Shown here piece by piece: positions 13,251 to 24,345 of a stretch of DNA of 64,000 bases. The stretch comes from Thysanoteuthis rhombus. Lineage: Eukaryota > Mollusca > Cephalopoda > Oegopsida > Thysanoteuthidae. The stretch covers positions 42,902,473 to 42,966,472 of the forward strand of contig OY735218.1 in NCBI GenBank assembly GCA_963457665.1, in the 5' to 3' direction. Position 1 is the first letter of the stretch. Each line of letters begins with the position of its first letter. Below the pieces are notes generated by a model, which saw only the letters and a program-made list of their open reading frames with translations, made no database searches and was not told the origin of the DNA. The translations under genes were made by a program, and so were the position numbers.

Positions 13251-14498
13251 AATTAGTGTCAACCTAGTATATTTTGATAGAAAATTGCCAATATATCTGT
13301 TATTCAAAGATACATCAATATTTCATGGTTTTACGAACAAAAATGAGGCAAAAGACAAATGGTAACATTTGAAAATAATGTAAAAAGAGGCATTATTAAT
13401 GAGTTTTATTTCATTTAATTGAAGAAAAAGTGACAAATTAATTTTGAAAAGAGTAAACACGTTAGAAGAGGAAAAAAAAAAAGCCTCCAGGTAAGATTCT
13501 AACATACATTCACAATTAACAGACAACTGTCAGCCCCTATTAGTCCTAAACGGTGTCACTTGCATCTATCTACCAGCTCTCGGGTGCTATATAAACATTC
13601 CTTCCTTGCGTAGAGTTTTTCCCAGCTGGTAGTTTGATGATTTGCATTAGGTTTTCTTCACTTATCCAACAAAGATTTTATGAACTATCAGGATCTTTTA
13701 TCAGTTTTTTTATTTTCATTTCTATATAGACCTGTGGAATAACAGCTGAACCCTTCAGATCCTTATAGGTTTGTAGGAGAAAATTCACAAAACTTCGTTC
13801 GGTAAGGGGGGGGCATTTTGTTTATTCAAGGGATGAAAAAGTTGCAAATAAATGATCTGAACTGGGTGAACATTACAATAATACCATTATCTGCAATTGT
13901 TGAAGCAACAAAACTACATTATTGCATGCATTCTAAAAAAATCAATACTAACTTGAGATAATTGTATGCACGTTTGTTTTGCCCCATATCAAAAGATGTT
14001 TGGTGCAAACTTTTGCATTTTTCTTTTTAATTGAAAGGGTAGAGACGGATGTGCAAGAAGTAAAGTTATTTTAACAGAACAAATCACACGTCAATTGACA
14101 ATAATAAACATCAAATAATTTGGACTTGTCAAAAAAAATTTAGTTAATAAGACTTCAAGAAAACAGTTTATCCATACAATTTTGTGTTACCAAGACCACA
14201 TAAAAATAAAATGGAATTAAATATTTGATCATTTTTTATAGACTAAAAAAGCACTCCCACCACTGTCAGTAAAAACTAAATGAAAATCAGTTTATACATA
14301 GCTACAATGTATGGCTCTGTCCCAAAATAAATCACTTGTTCAATAGGCCATTGCCCAACCTTCAACTAAATTTCATACTTACACTTTCTTTGAACCAAAA
14401 ACCTCAACTACTCAAAATTAACCCATATTTTGGTTTTTGTCTTACAAATTACAATTTTAAAAATAAGTTACATTTGCTTATGCAGCTCTTCTATTTTC

Positions 14499-14745
14499 AC
14501 CTCTGCCAATGAAGTTGGAAGAGGTATATGTATTCATTCATGCCTGTCTGTCTACATAATATCTCTATGAATTTCAATGAAATTTCTGGTAGGGTAGGCC
14601 ATGAGGTAAGGATTCATGTATTCATTCATATTTGTCCACAAAATATCCCCAAAAGTTCAATGTCATTTCATGCAAAGGTGGGCAATAGACTAAGGAAGAA
14701 ATAGCAGAATTTTAGGGTAGATCTAGAATCTTTCCATCGTTACCT
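14499..14745 (+). repeat. Marine-invertebrate interspersed repeat, copy 1
   Basis: This begins with a small imperfect hairpin, CCTCTGCCAA ... TTGGAAGAGG (14499-14524). It continues with CATTCATGCCTGTCTGTCTAC, an ATCTCTATGAATTTCAATGAAATT block, and a GGTAGGCCATGAGG block. I know this order from a dispersed element common in marine invertebrate genomes (CCTCCGCCAA...GTTGGCGGAGG, then a CTGTCTGTC stretch). A second, tail-like half follows at 14640-14745. It is non-coding. A relative is at 19557-19695. Confidence 0.6.
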
Positions 14746-15307
14746 CATATATAATATTGATTTTTTTTTTCTCTTTAAAAGATAAAAATTAAATGAAAAT
14801 CAATGTTAAATCATTAGAAGTGACTTTTTTTACATCATTTTACGGTGAAAGCACAAAATTAGTTGGGATATAAGATATAGAAAAAGCATTTTTCAATAAG
14901 TTTTTAAAAAAAAAAATACTTTATAACTTACTGGTAATATCTCATTGGAGGAAAGTTAAAAGTCACAACTACACTGCTTAATGATAGCTTTAGTGCCTCA
15001 AGATTTCAGAGACTATCTTTGATTCTTTCTAAAATTCATTATTAATTTCCCAACAAGATAGTAACTTCATTTAAATCATACCGTTTTGCTAGGCTTTTTA
15101 ACAGTAGTTCTAATTCAGCTACAAATAGATTGTAATTGAGGTGTTGGAAAATCAATAAGAAAGATTAGAAGTAATAAACACCCAAAGAAGGCTGGAGAAT
15201 GCATTCTGATATTCGTCAAAAAGTTTGAATGACTTATGAAATGAATAATTTCATAACTTGAAACATTTTGAAAACCAATGTTCCAGAGTGTTGAAAAGGA
15301 TACTTAC

Positions 15308-15368
15308 AAGTTACTTGTGATTTTGAAGATTGGTCGCTCTCTGTTCCTTCATTTACAGCACAATCAAC
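15308..15368 (-). CDS. Probable exon 5 of the chromodomain gene
   Basis: The acceptor is TTTTTCTCTTCATTAG, a strong polypyrimidine tract on the minus strand, and the donor is GTAAGTATC, a near-perfect match. The enclosed 61 bases are open in the phase required by exon 4 (phase 0) and encode VDCAVNEGTESDQSSKSQVT plus one base, so the exon ends in phase 1. The composition is acidic and serine-rich, like the end of exon 4. I did not find a convincing phase-1 exon further downstream, so this assignment rests on splice signals and frame alone. An unrelated chance exon, or a missed exon between this and exon 4, cannot be excluded. Confidence 0.5.
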
Positions 15369-15683
15369 CTAATGAAGAGAAAAATCTTTGAAATACATTT
15401 CTGCATTTGACACTTGAATTAATTTATGGAAAGCTTTATGGAAATCCAGGATCAATGCAAACAAGGACTAAGTCTAATGGAGTAGAGGGTATTGTTTACT
15501 TCTGGTTCTCCATCCTCATTGATCAATTGAGAAGCAAGTGTTAGCAACTGTGTAACAAGTCAGTTACAAAAAGAAAAAGAAAAAAAAAAATAATCATAAA
15601 CTTTCTGATAATTCTAACTCAAGACCAACCACTTCGCATGATGATTCTTTGTAAGTATTTGAAGTAGACTTCATGGAAGTACT

Positions 15684-15695
15684 GGGGGGGGGGGG
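15684..15695. repeat. Poly(G) run, 12 bases
   Basis: Twelve consecutive G inside proposed intron 4, about 320 bases upstream of proposed exon 5 on the minus strand, where it reads as a C run. Confidence 0.95.
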
Positions 15696-15989
15696 AGACA
15701 ATACTTCATTTTCATTGAGAGAGAATGGGATTGAGGGAGGAAGAAGCTAATCTGTCAAGGGAGATCACTCCAAAATAACAAAATGAAAATTCTAAGAAGC
15801 TGACGAAAGCTTGTTCAAAAGATTTAAGCAAGGGTGGTTATTCTAGATGAATACAAAATCTAAATGGATCCAGAAAGGGAATTTTCCAACAACAGCTACA
15901 CAACTTCAAGTTATTAGTTGCTGGTCAAATGTGCAATACAACTAAATCTCAAAAACTTTCAATATGTTAATTAGGCTGAGGCTACTCAG

Positions 15990-16285
15990 TTTCTATCATA
16001 AAATAATTTGGTTACTTCTCTTAAATGTTACAATCAAGATATTCTATATCTAAATTTAGATAATTCCAAAGAGTAGAAGTGAGAATTTATAGAAACGATG
16101 AAGAAAGATCTGTAATTGTTTTATTAGATTTCTTGAGAACCACTTACCCAAACAAACTTAAACTCATCACTGCACTGCCTTTTGTGCTGACTAATACATC
16201 AGATGAATGTCAACTTCGTACAATGGCCACTTGTAGAGTAATCACTGTGTACACATACACTCAGATTTCTTGAATTGCTAGAATT
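15990..16285. repeat. Dispersed repeat family A, copy 1
   Basis: Aligns by eye with 45225-45525 and 47800-48185. Shared blocks in order are TATATCTAAATTTAGATAATTC, ATTTATAGAAAC.ATGAA-AAAGA, TTAGATTTCTTGAGAACCACT, CACTGCACTGCC, ACAT...GAATGTCAAC.TCGTACAATGG and GAGTAATCACTG. This copy carries a 64-codon open frame, but the other two copies are broken in the same place, so coding function is not supported. The family was not recognised. Confidence 0.7.
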
Positions 16286-19200
16286 GGCCTGATAGAAAAT
16301 AATACGGTATACTTTTGTGACGGCACTTGTTCTAACGACTAATGTCAAGTGTTCCAGTGGCACTTTGGTTTTTATATTCTCAGAAGACTTGTCGGAGATT
16401 AGTTTGTGGCAACATCACATGAAGATTTCAATGCATTATTTTAAACTTTTTGGTTCATTCATTGTATTCACATACATCTCTAAATAGGGCATTAGACACT
16501 GAACTGGTAATAAAGTCAATTTTGTACTTTTTGGTTTCTCATTATGAACACACTTCGTATAAAAAATCCACCTGTTATATTAGCATTCTTAAATCCCTGA
16601 GAGATGGGCATAATGATGAGTCTACAGTACTTAAGTAATTTTTAAAGATTCAAAACTGAATAAATCGATAGAATTAATTTTTCTTTACAAAAAAATTTCT
16701 CATTGAGAAGAACAAATTTCATATGCATATTTTTTAAATGCAATCTGATTTATACTCTGATAGCGTATTCAAGTTATATGGTATGGTAATAAAATTATGA
16801 TACCACAATTAACAATGTCTCATTAGTTTTATTAGTACTAGCTAGTGAAAAGACAGCTGGGCAACTTTAAAATCTGCCTTTGTTTAGCTAAATGTAAGTT
16901 TAAAACAGTTTCTGTATGAACACATCACCATTCCATGACAATAATGCCTACTCTTTTAGATGTAAAAAATTTGAAAAAGCTATAAAAATTATTGGACGCA
17001 TTTCATTTTCTTGAGACAGTGATATACAATATTACAATTGTTCAGATTTGATGAAAAAAATCTTGGGGGGGGGTGAAAAAAAAGAAAAGAAAATATAAAC
17101 TTTAAAAGTGCAGAACTGCTAATTAACATTATGGTTCAACTTATCACTTTCACTTGGTTTCTAAATCTCTCTTGAGTTGCTAAAATTTATTTGTTGCCTG
17201 TATGTTGAATTTTTTGCTATCTGTTCTGTGGGTTGGAGGTTCGTTTAGCCTTTGATTCATTTTTATATCCATGCCTACCCAAATGGGCACATGTAAATTG
17301 ATCTTGACTTCAATTTGGATAGAGTGCTTCCTGTACACGTACCCCTCCCAAACATGTACCTTTCGAATCCGTACTGTCATAGTACTTGTAAACTTGAAAT
17401 AATTACTTGAATTCTCATTTTCAAGAGATGAAAATTAGATTTCCAGTAAACCATTCTAACAAACTATAGTATTAAGCACTTTAATCCAGAAAAAGTTTCA
17501 CCTTTGTATTTGACAGGTTTTATAAACAACCCATTTCAAAAATACCAAACAGAACTTGACACTGTTTTAGATGTTTATAATACATTTCAAATAATTAATT
17601 CCAAGGTACCTTAAGTCTAAAAAGTTACAATCTGAAACATTTCCATTATAAGTATGAAATATCAGAAAAAAAAAAAACAAAAAAAAAAAACTGATATAAA
17701 CTTTGTCATTTTAAAGACCAAAGTATAAATTGAAAATGTTCAACTTTGTTTCTTTAAAATAAGAGATTTTGGGATCCAACTCTAGTATTACTGGTTATAA
17801 ATACCTTGAGAAAGTCAAATTTGCTAGTGAATGTTATCAGGAAAAGATTGAAACCATGAACTGGGAGATAAGCTTTGTAATAAAGTATAAAACTAAGTGT
17901 TTATCAAAAAAATTCTTTGTGCAGAAATTCACCACTTATATTTTAGAATAGTACTAATTTTAACACTAAATCTATTTCAAATAATCTATTTCGATCATCA
18001 GTCAGTTATGATTAAAATTACCAAATTGCTTAATAGCCTATTGACAAAACAGGACATTTTTAGATATTGTTCCTATTTTGTTAAAAATGAATTCAAAAGA
18101 TTTTTGTGGGTTATTTACAAGAAATTTGATTTTTAAAGACAATTCATAAAATTTCAACAGGATTCCCTAAAATAAAATTTTACATAATATTCTGCATTTC
18201 AAGAGTAAGTATTTATGTTATATAAAACAATTTGCTTCTAGAGTTATTCATCATTCAATATGAAAAATAGTGATTGCATTAAGTGATATGAATCAAGGTG
18301 AAGAAAGAAATAAAATTCTAAAATCCCAATTACAAGTAATTTTATCCATGTCCAGAATAAAAAGATAAATTATGCAAGCCAACTTTGAAATAATTATACA
18401 AATACTTCAGTGCAGTTTGTACAAAATTTTATCTTGAAAATAAAAACAAACCATGAAATTGCCACATGCAAAATGAGCAGAAAGCTTTCCACCATAATTA
18501 CTTTTTGGGAAAGGGGAAAAAAAATTTTTTTTTACTATTAACATTCACCAAACCATTGACAAATTTAAAATGAATATTGCTATATTGCTCGTTCATTCTA
18601 CTCCCCCCCCCATTCATGGATTCTAACAAAACCGGTTCTACTTCACTTTGTTGTGAGGTTGTATAGAGAGTAATTCCTAATTTTCCCCCTTAATATGCAC
18701 GCATGTGCAATACTCCAGAATTGCAATAACTATTTGAACCATCCTATATGAATTGGTATTCTCAAAAATATCTGCTATATTTATTAATTATAAAGAATAG
18801 CTCTTAATCTTTTTGGAAGTAGTGAGTAAAAAATATTCTATCATATAATATGCATTTTTTTCTCTATGTATTTTAAAATTTACTAGAGAGACAACTAGCA
18901 AGTTTTAATGAAAATGTCCAAGTGCCACTGTACTGAATGCTTTGAAATTAAAGTTTTGAGTTTTCTCGCCAATTTGGCATGGAATGTTCAGCATTTAAGC
19001 CATAAGTTTGCTTATCTACACAGCGAATTGTCATGAATGACTAGACTTTGCTTTTATTTCTGAAGCATTCTCAAGATGGAAAGTTGATAAAATCAGGAGA
19101 GAAGACATCAGGACTGGTCCAAAATTTGTTAGACAAAAAGAACAGGTGAATATTTGTTTAATCATTTACATCAATATTTATTGATTTCACAAGAATTTAA

Positions 19201-19556
19201 TTAAAACCAGACAACCAGATTCCAAATAAGAATTCCTATTCCTAGGTTATAACTTGTATATTAACTTCTGTTTTTCTTTCATGAATTTTCCATACACTCA
19301 CTACGTCAAAAATTTCTCAATATATCCAAAACGCTGACAATTCATTAAATAATCACATGTTCTTCTGGTATTCAGATTTCTCAGAAAAAGCACTTCTCCA
19401 AACACTCAAGTCTATTCTTATGTCAATTGCATCAATGTATTTAGCATCCTTTTCTGGCATTTTCATAAACTCAGTTCAATAACTGTCTGGGAGTCAGTCC
19501 ATTATCACTAGCACCAAGATATCTTCCTCAATTTCATACTTATTTTCTTCATATCA

Positions 19557-19695
19557 GAACCTGTCTGTCTACAGGATACCTCAGGAATTTCTCAATGGAT
19601 TCTAATGAAGTTTTGTGGAAAGAAAGGCCATATTGTGAAGAAGTGATCTAATTTAGGGGCAGATCCAGGAATTAATTTTTGATGGCAATGGGCTA
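19557..19695 (+). repeat. Marine-invertebrate interspersed repeat, copy 2
   Basis: Contains CCTGTCTGTCTACAGGATAC, then a CAATGGATTCTAATGAAGTTTTGTGGAAAG-like block, an AGGCCATATTGTGAAG block and GATGGCAATGGGCTAGCC. These are the same ordered landmarks as the element at 14499-14745 and the family I recall from marine invertebrates. It runs directly into a LINE fragment. Confidence 0.55.
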
Positions 19696-19800
19696 GCCAT
19701 ATTGCAAGAATGACAGACAACCATATGTGCAACCAAGGCCGGCAGAGTACTAGATGGAGAGACAAACAAGACAAATTCAGAAAGTACTGGCTCCACAACA
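19690..19800 (+). mobile_element. LINE reverse transcriptase C-terminal fragment
   Basis: The plus strand encodes HIARMTDNHM, then QGRQSTRWRDKQDKFRKYW. This matches the usual end of many non-LTR retrotransposon ORF2 proteins, which read GHIARM-D-RW ... GRP-TRW-DDI-K. About 35 codons are recognisable and no upstream reverse transcriptase remains. The fragment begins at the end of the marine-invertebrate repeat, so either the two belong to one element or one inserted into the other. It is a dead remnant. Confidence 0.6.
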
Positions 19801-20026
19801 CACACTATAGAAGTCCAACAATAGATGTTAAAAGACTGATGATGATGAAACAGTACAAAAATGCATTTTATGAAAAGTCCCCCCCCCCATATAAACAAGA
19901 AATTTGTGATAATTAGCAATAAAGTGAAAAAAATTACAATACATCAGTGACTAGTCTTACTATATAGTGTACTACTGTATGAAAACATCTATTACTTATG
20001 AAATATGATTGTAATAAGGCCTTTGT

Positions 20027-20330
20027 ACACCATCTTGAAAATTATACCTTTCTAGTGGTAGACTTACTGTCTAGAGAAACCTTTGTGATTGGGGGGGGGG
20101 TGAACTTCAATGCCATATCAAAAATCCCTTTCCAGTGGTCAAACTGTGGTAAACTTGGATACATTATCAACTGCACTTGATACTACAAAAAACTATTGGA
20201 AAAAACTTGTCTAGGATGAATAATGAACAAGTAACCGGCATTGTGAGGATTTGGCAGTCATCTTGAAAATGATACCTCTTCAGGGGTAGACTTTTAGTAT
20301 TATTAAGCACTCTTAATATTACAAAAAACT
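20027..20330 (+). repeat. Degenerate tandem duplication, period about 228 bp
   Basis: CATCTTGAAAATTATACC followed by a GGGTAGACTT-like block at 20031-20067 recurs at 20260-20294 with a few changes. The TACTACAAAAAACT near 20180 recurs as TATTACAAAAAACT near 20318 at a shorter offset, so the second unit has an internal deletion. A 10-base G run (20091-20100) lies only in the first unit. Confidence 0.5.
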
Positions 20331-22800
20331 TTCAGGGGGTAAGGTGTTTTTTTTTTCCATAATTGCACCCTACCACATGATAAATTGTGCATTTTTGTCC
20401 TCTATGAATCTGTAAGATACATACCTAGCCATATGGCAACAATTTTTCCTAATTACTTATATTGAGGATTTATAAAAACTATTTCATTTTTCTAATGAAA
20501 AAGTTCCCACAGGTTACAAATCAGCCCACACTATTTGCATACTTATGAAGTCTGCAATTTCCAAAATGGATCCTAGAGAGGTAAGTGGTTGTTAATTTTG
20601 AAGTTTTAGAGATGGGGAGTGATACATTTCAAAATAATCAAAGCTGCCTAGTTTTAATATTAATAAACCTCTCTCTAAGTTACTGCAACACCATGTTTAT
20701 GTTAATGGAATAGGACTAATGGCATGGAAAGAAAAGACAAAAACCCCAGGAAAAAAGTGCTAGAAAACAGAAAGGAGAAATATTGACAATATTGTGAACC
20801 TACGGAAAGATTTGAAAGTTTCAATCTCACCAAGAGAAGTTCAGGGGGAAACAAGACAAACTAGTGTTTGAAGCAGGTAATAAGAATATCAAAATTATTT
20901 TTCTGTTTAATCTGTGTAAGCAACCACTTGAAATTACAAGTTAGACTTGCTCATTTTCAATGCAACAAATTGGCACATAATTAGCCACTGAAACTATAAA
21001 AGCTATTGTTTCAGAGAAATATCAGTCAATCTATGGGAGAAAAAGAATTTTTATAAAATTATCGAAACCTAGTCTTTAGTATTTTAGAGTCTTACTTACA
21101 ATACTGATAACATGACCAAATTATGACAAACATTGTGCTAATATTTATCTACAGCATTCAACATTTTTCCATAGTGTCAATTATAGATTTATAGATCAAG
21201 TTGGAAAAAAAAATTCATACCGATTCAACAAGTGCTATCATTCTTCCTTTCCCATATTTATTCAAATTTTCAACATTCAACGTTCTCTTCCACTTAAGAC
21301 CTCTTTATTTTTTAATAACTTGATATATCACCTAAAAGTCTGCACAACTGATTTTTATGATTTTTTAGATAAAAGTTACTCAACATTTTATAGAGAAATG
21401 TACTCAAGTAGAATGTTATTGGTTTTTTAAAATACACAAGAGAGAAAACCTCAAATTCCAATTAAATATATAACCAAAACAAAGTATTTAAAAAGGTCAA
21501 CTGAAACAAATTTCAGTACGTATTTTTACTTTACATTTATTTCTTTGTTACTTAAAAACCTTATTTTGAAGGCTATTTTATAGTTTACTGATCTGTGGTA
21601 TTAATCAGTAAAAATTGATCTTCAACTCAGCATAACATTTAATCAGTTTTGCACAAATAGCTGACCACGATATGCTGGCCTTTTTCAAAGGAGATTCAGA
21701 CATTATTGAAGTCTATTTTTCCTTGAACTAAAATGTGTAAATAAATATTTACATTCCTAAGATTGCAAAATGGAAATAAATGTGAGGAATGAACAATAAA
21801 TTAACTATACAATGAAAAATGAATATATCAAGAATAAAAAATATTAAAATTTGCTTAATCATTTTGATTATCATAATATAAAACAAAAACTGATTGTAGA
21901 ACTACTTCTACAACAAAAAAATTCATGGGTTTACTAAGTAATTAATTATGTAAACAAAAATATGGATCTTTTGCTGTTGAGACCAAATTGTCAGCTGTGA
22001 CATCACAGTTGACTTCTGTAAAGGGATGCAGTCATCAATACCTTATATACAGGTAAACACTGATTTTTTTCTGGGCCATACGGTAGTAATGTAATATATA
22101 TTGAAAAAATTAAACAACACCAATGAGTTATCACACGCACACCATTAGTAAGGAATTTTTTTGTTGTTTCAGTTGACCTTTAAGGCTCATTGAATGTCAA
22201 ATTTGGCATAAATTAATACAAGTGATGGTATAGCACAAGGTTCAGCAAACTAAACCGGAGGTGCTAACCTTAGTACTGGGCCAGTGAAAGTTGTCATATA
22301 CTTTTCTAAAAAAGGAGACAATTAACAAAAAAAGAATTTTTAAAACCTTTAATTACACTGACTCATACCTGTCCTGAATAGCATAAGTAAACAGAAAGAA
22401 TACTCTCAGCACAGGGTGTAGTTCTCCAAGAAAAAGTGTTAAATTTATTGGCTAATTCAGTTATTTTTAAACTGTCATAAATGACTATCCCAACACAGAT
22501 CCTGTATGCTTATAAATAGATGGATGAGTATTTTCTTTTAAAAAACAAAATATGTCAAGTAAAATTTTCTCAAGCTACATGCTGAAAAAGTGTTTCTATG
22601 AACTAACAACACTGTTCTTTCAATTTTGACGAGTTGCATTCTTTTCTACATTATAGGAAAACTTCTGAAACTGATATTGCAATCTCTACAAGATCAACTT
22701 TTTTACAAATTCAGCATATCTTATATACATTAAACAGTGCATTGCAGGCAGATGTAATGATTCAAGGTAGGATTAAGGTATGCAAAAAACATTCTTTGAA

Positions 22801-22857
22801 TTTTCCTCAATCTTTATTTGTAGAGTTGACCTCTACAAATAAAAAGATTGAGGAAAA
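22801..22857. repeat. Long hairpin-forming inverted repeat
   Basis: The left arm at 22801-22825 and the right arm at 22831-22857 are reverse complements over 25 bases, apart from two extra bases in the right arm, around a 5-base loop (TTGAC). In either transcript this would fold into a stem of about 25 bp. It lies within intron 4 of the host gene. Similarity to a mobile element was not recognised. Confidence 0.9.
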
Positions 22858-23565
22858 AAGTTTTTTTTCTCCATTAAGGGTCAATTTGAACCAAGGGAAT
22901 TCTTTTTATCTTTTAGATACCAATTTCTATGGAATTGGTTTTTGTTCAAGGGAGTGGGTAAAATTGTTTTTTTTTCTTTTTAACACTTTCAAAAAGGTTA
23001 AATTCAAGATTTTTCATTATTGGGGTGGGGGTAGGGATTCTAGGTGGAGATTTATTTTTCACTTTTAGGATCATGGCTCTAATTCTAGGTTATATTTTCA
23101 CTTTTGGGGGGGTCAAAATCCAAGGGAAACATGAGAGGGGGACTTTTAGTAGTCAAGATTGAGAGCGAGCCTTTTCTTTTACTTTTAGTGACAAAATAAG
23201 ATTGGATGCCTTTTCTCTTTCATGGATCAAATTTGATGGGGAAAACCACGGAATTCAGACTGAAATTTATTTAAAGGTCACCTTATCAGCTGAAATGGAA
23301 GTTAATTTTTGAAATTCTGTACAACAGAAAAAAATTTCATTATAAAAAGTGAAAAATGAAATTATATTCCTTGAAAATTTATAAATGCCAAGTATTTGAA
23401 ATTAGGAAAACAATTTTTTTCAAATTTGAACTATTTTTGACAGTGGAATAGAATTTAAAAGTAGAAATAAATACTAAAAAATTTGTAAAGGAAATAAATT
23501 TTCCTTCATTGCAGCAGCCAAATTTATAAGCAAGTGATAAAAGGTAAAAAAAAAATGGAAATTAC

Positions 23566-24345
23566 CTGTTGTAGAGATGGTGGACTGTCTTTCAAATTTG
23601 GTTGACATCCCTGAGACATTTGAGCAGTAATATTCCGTTGATACATAAACTGTTCTGTACAGTTGTCTGTTGTTGAATAAGATATGCTAGATTTAGTATC
23701 ACAGTCCATTCGATTGAGATCACATGGTTTCATCATTGGGCTTTTCCTATCAACCATATAGACCCAGTCCTCCGTCACAATTGAATCATTGTTATTTGCA
23801 CAGTCAGTCAAACTAATGTCACAATTTTTACTAACCAGGTTAGAATTTTCTGTCCTTGGTCCAAATGAATACTGATTTTTATCAGAAGATTTCCGTATAT
23901 GGTTAGTTCTTATTCGCCGTTGTGAATAATATTTTGCTAATATATTTTGTTTTCGGTTCCCTTTTGATGATGATTTTTTTGTGGACTGAGAATTATTTCC
24001 TCGTAAACGTTCAGACTGTTTGTTGAAAACATTTTTAAATGACTTGGGCCTTGATGCTCGTCCCTGCGCTTTGACCTTTGAATACATATCAGTTTCAAAT
24101 AAGTCCACTTTGCCTTCTTCGAGATCCTTCCAGAAGGTATCCTTTAGGGTTGTAGGTGGAGCTTGTCCTAGCAACCCACAATTGCCAATGGATGAAAGAT
24201 TTCTCGAGTCATTTGTTTCCATGGGCTCTTCTCCAGATGAAGTATTCACATAGCTGGCAGTGGTCAAAGAGCTATTACTAGTAGTAGATAGACTTTTGCC
24301 ATCAGGCAGGGTAGTCCCTGGAACAAGTCTCCCTTCCATCATAGC
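23566..24345 (-). CDS. Chromodomain gene exon 4, disordered basic region
   Basis: This exon has 260 codons, phase 0 at both ends. The acceptor is TTTTTAAAACAG before GCTATGATGG and the donor is CAACAG/GTAATT. It encodes residues 116-375 of the predicted protein and is by far the longest clean frame in the window. It begins AMMEGRLVPGTTLPDG. Then come a Ser/Thr-rich stretch, an acidic patch (GEEPMETND), and a compact motif at about residues 186-207, FWKDLEEGKVDLFETDMYSK followed by VK. Basic segments with RPKSFKN and GNRKQNILAKYYSQRRIRTN follow, then a Ser/Asn/Asp-rich end. No folded domain was recognised. The composition suits a disordered linker of a chromatin protein, and the basic clusters could act in nuclear import or nucleic-acid contact (inference). 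Assignment to the same gene rests on strand, phase and order. Confidence 0.85.

Larger units (their letters stand above)
5378..15307. other. CpG-poor stretch with repeats, no exon found
   Basis: This lies downstream of the last exon I could place for the minus-strand chromodomain gene, so it is either a further intron or the 3' part of that gene. It contains a mariner relic (7185-7960), a tRNA-derived relic (8114-8188), one copy of a two-copy dispersed repeat (8985-9310), a marine-invertebrate repeat (14499-14745), a 12-base G run (8279-8290) and poly(A) tracts. Nothing else was recognised. No ankyrin-repeat, enoyl-CoA hydratase or chromoshadow exon was recognised; such an exon would have told the chromodomain families apart. 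Confidence 0.5.
15369..23565. other. Intron 4 of the chromodomain gene (proposed)
   Basis: About 8.2 kb between exon 4 and proposed exon 5. It contains one copy of dispersed family A (15990-16285), a marine-invertebrate repeat joined to a LINE tail (19557-19800), a roughly 228-bp degenerate tandem duplication (20027-20330), a near-perfect small inverted repeat (21990-22013) and a long hairpin (22801-22857). The remainder is AT-rich sequence without recognisable content. If exon 5 is false, this interval continues to the left. Confidence 0.55.

Noticed and set aside
14932-14940. Possible 9-nt microexon (ATATTACCA) after exon 5
   Set aside because: TTTTAACTTTCCTCCAATGAG before it and GTAAGT after it look like splice sites on the minus strand, and the phase would fit, but nine bases carry too little evidence without transcripts.
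22634-23068. Plus-strand open frame of 144 codons
   Set aside because: It starts at TTG, crosses the 25-bp hairpin and ends in Phe-rich sequence from T runs. No motif and no splice context support it.
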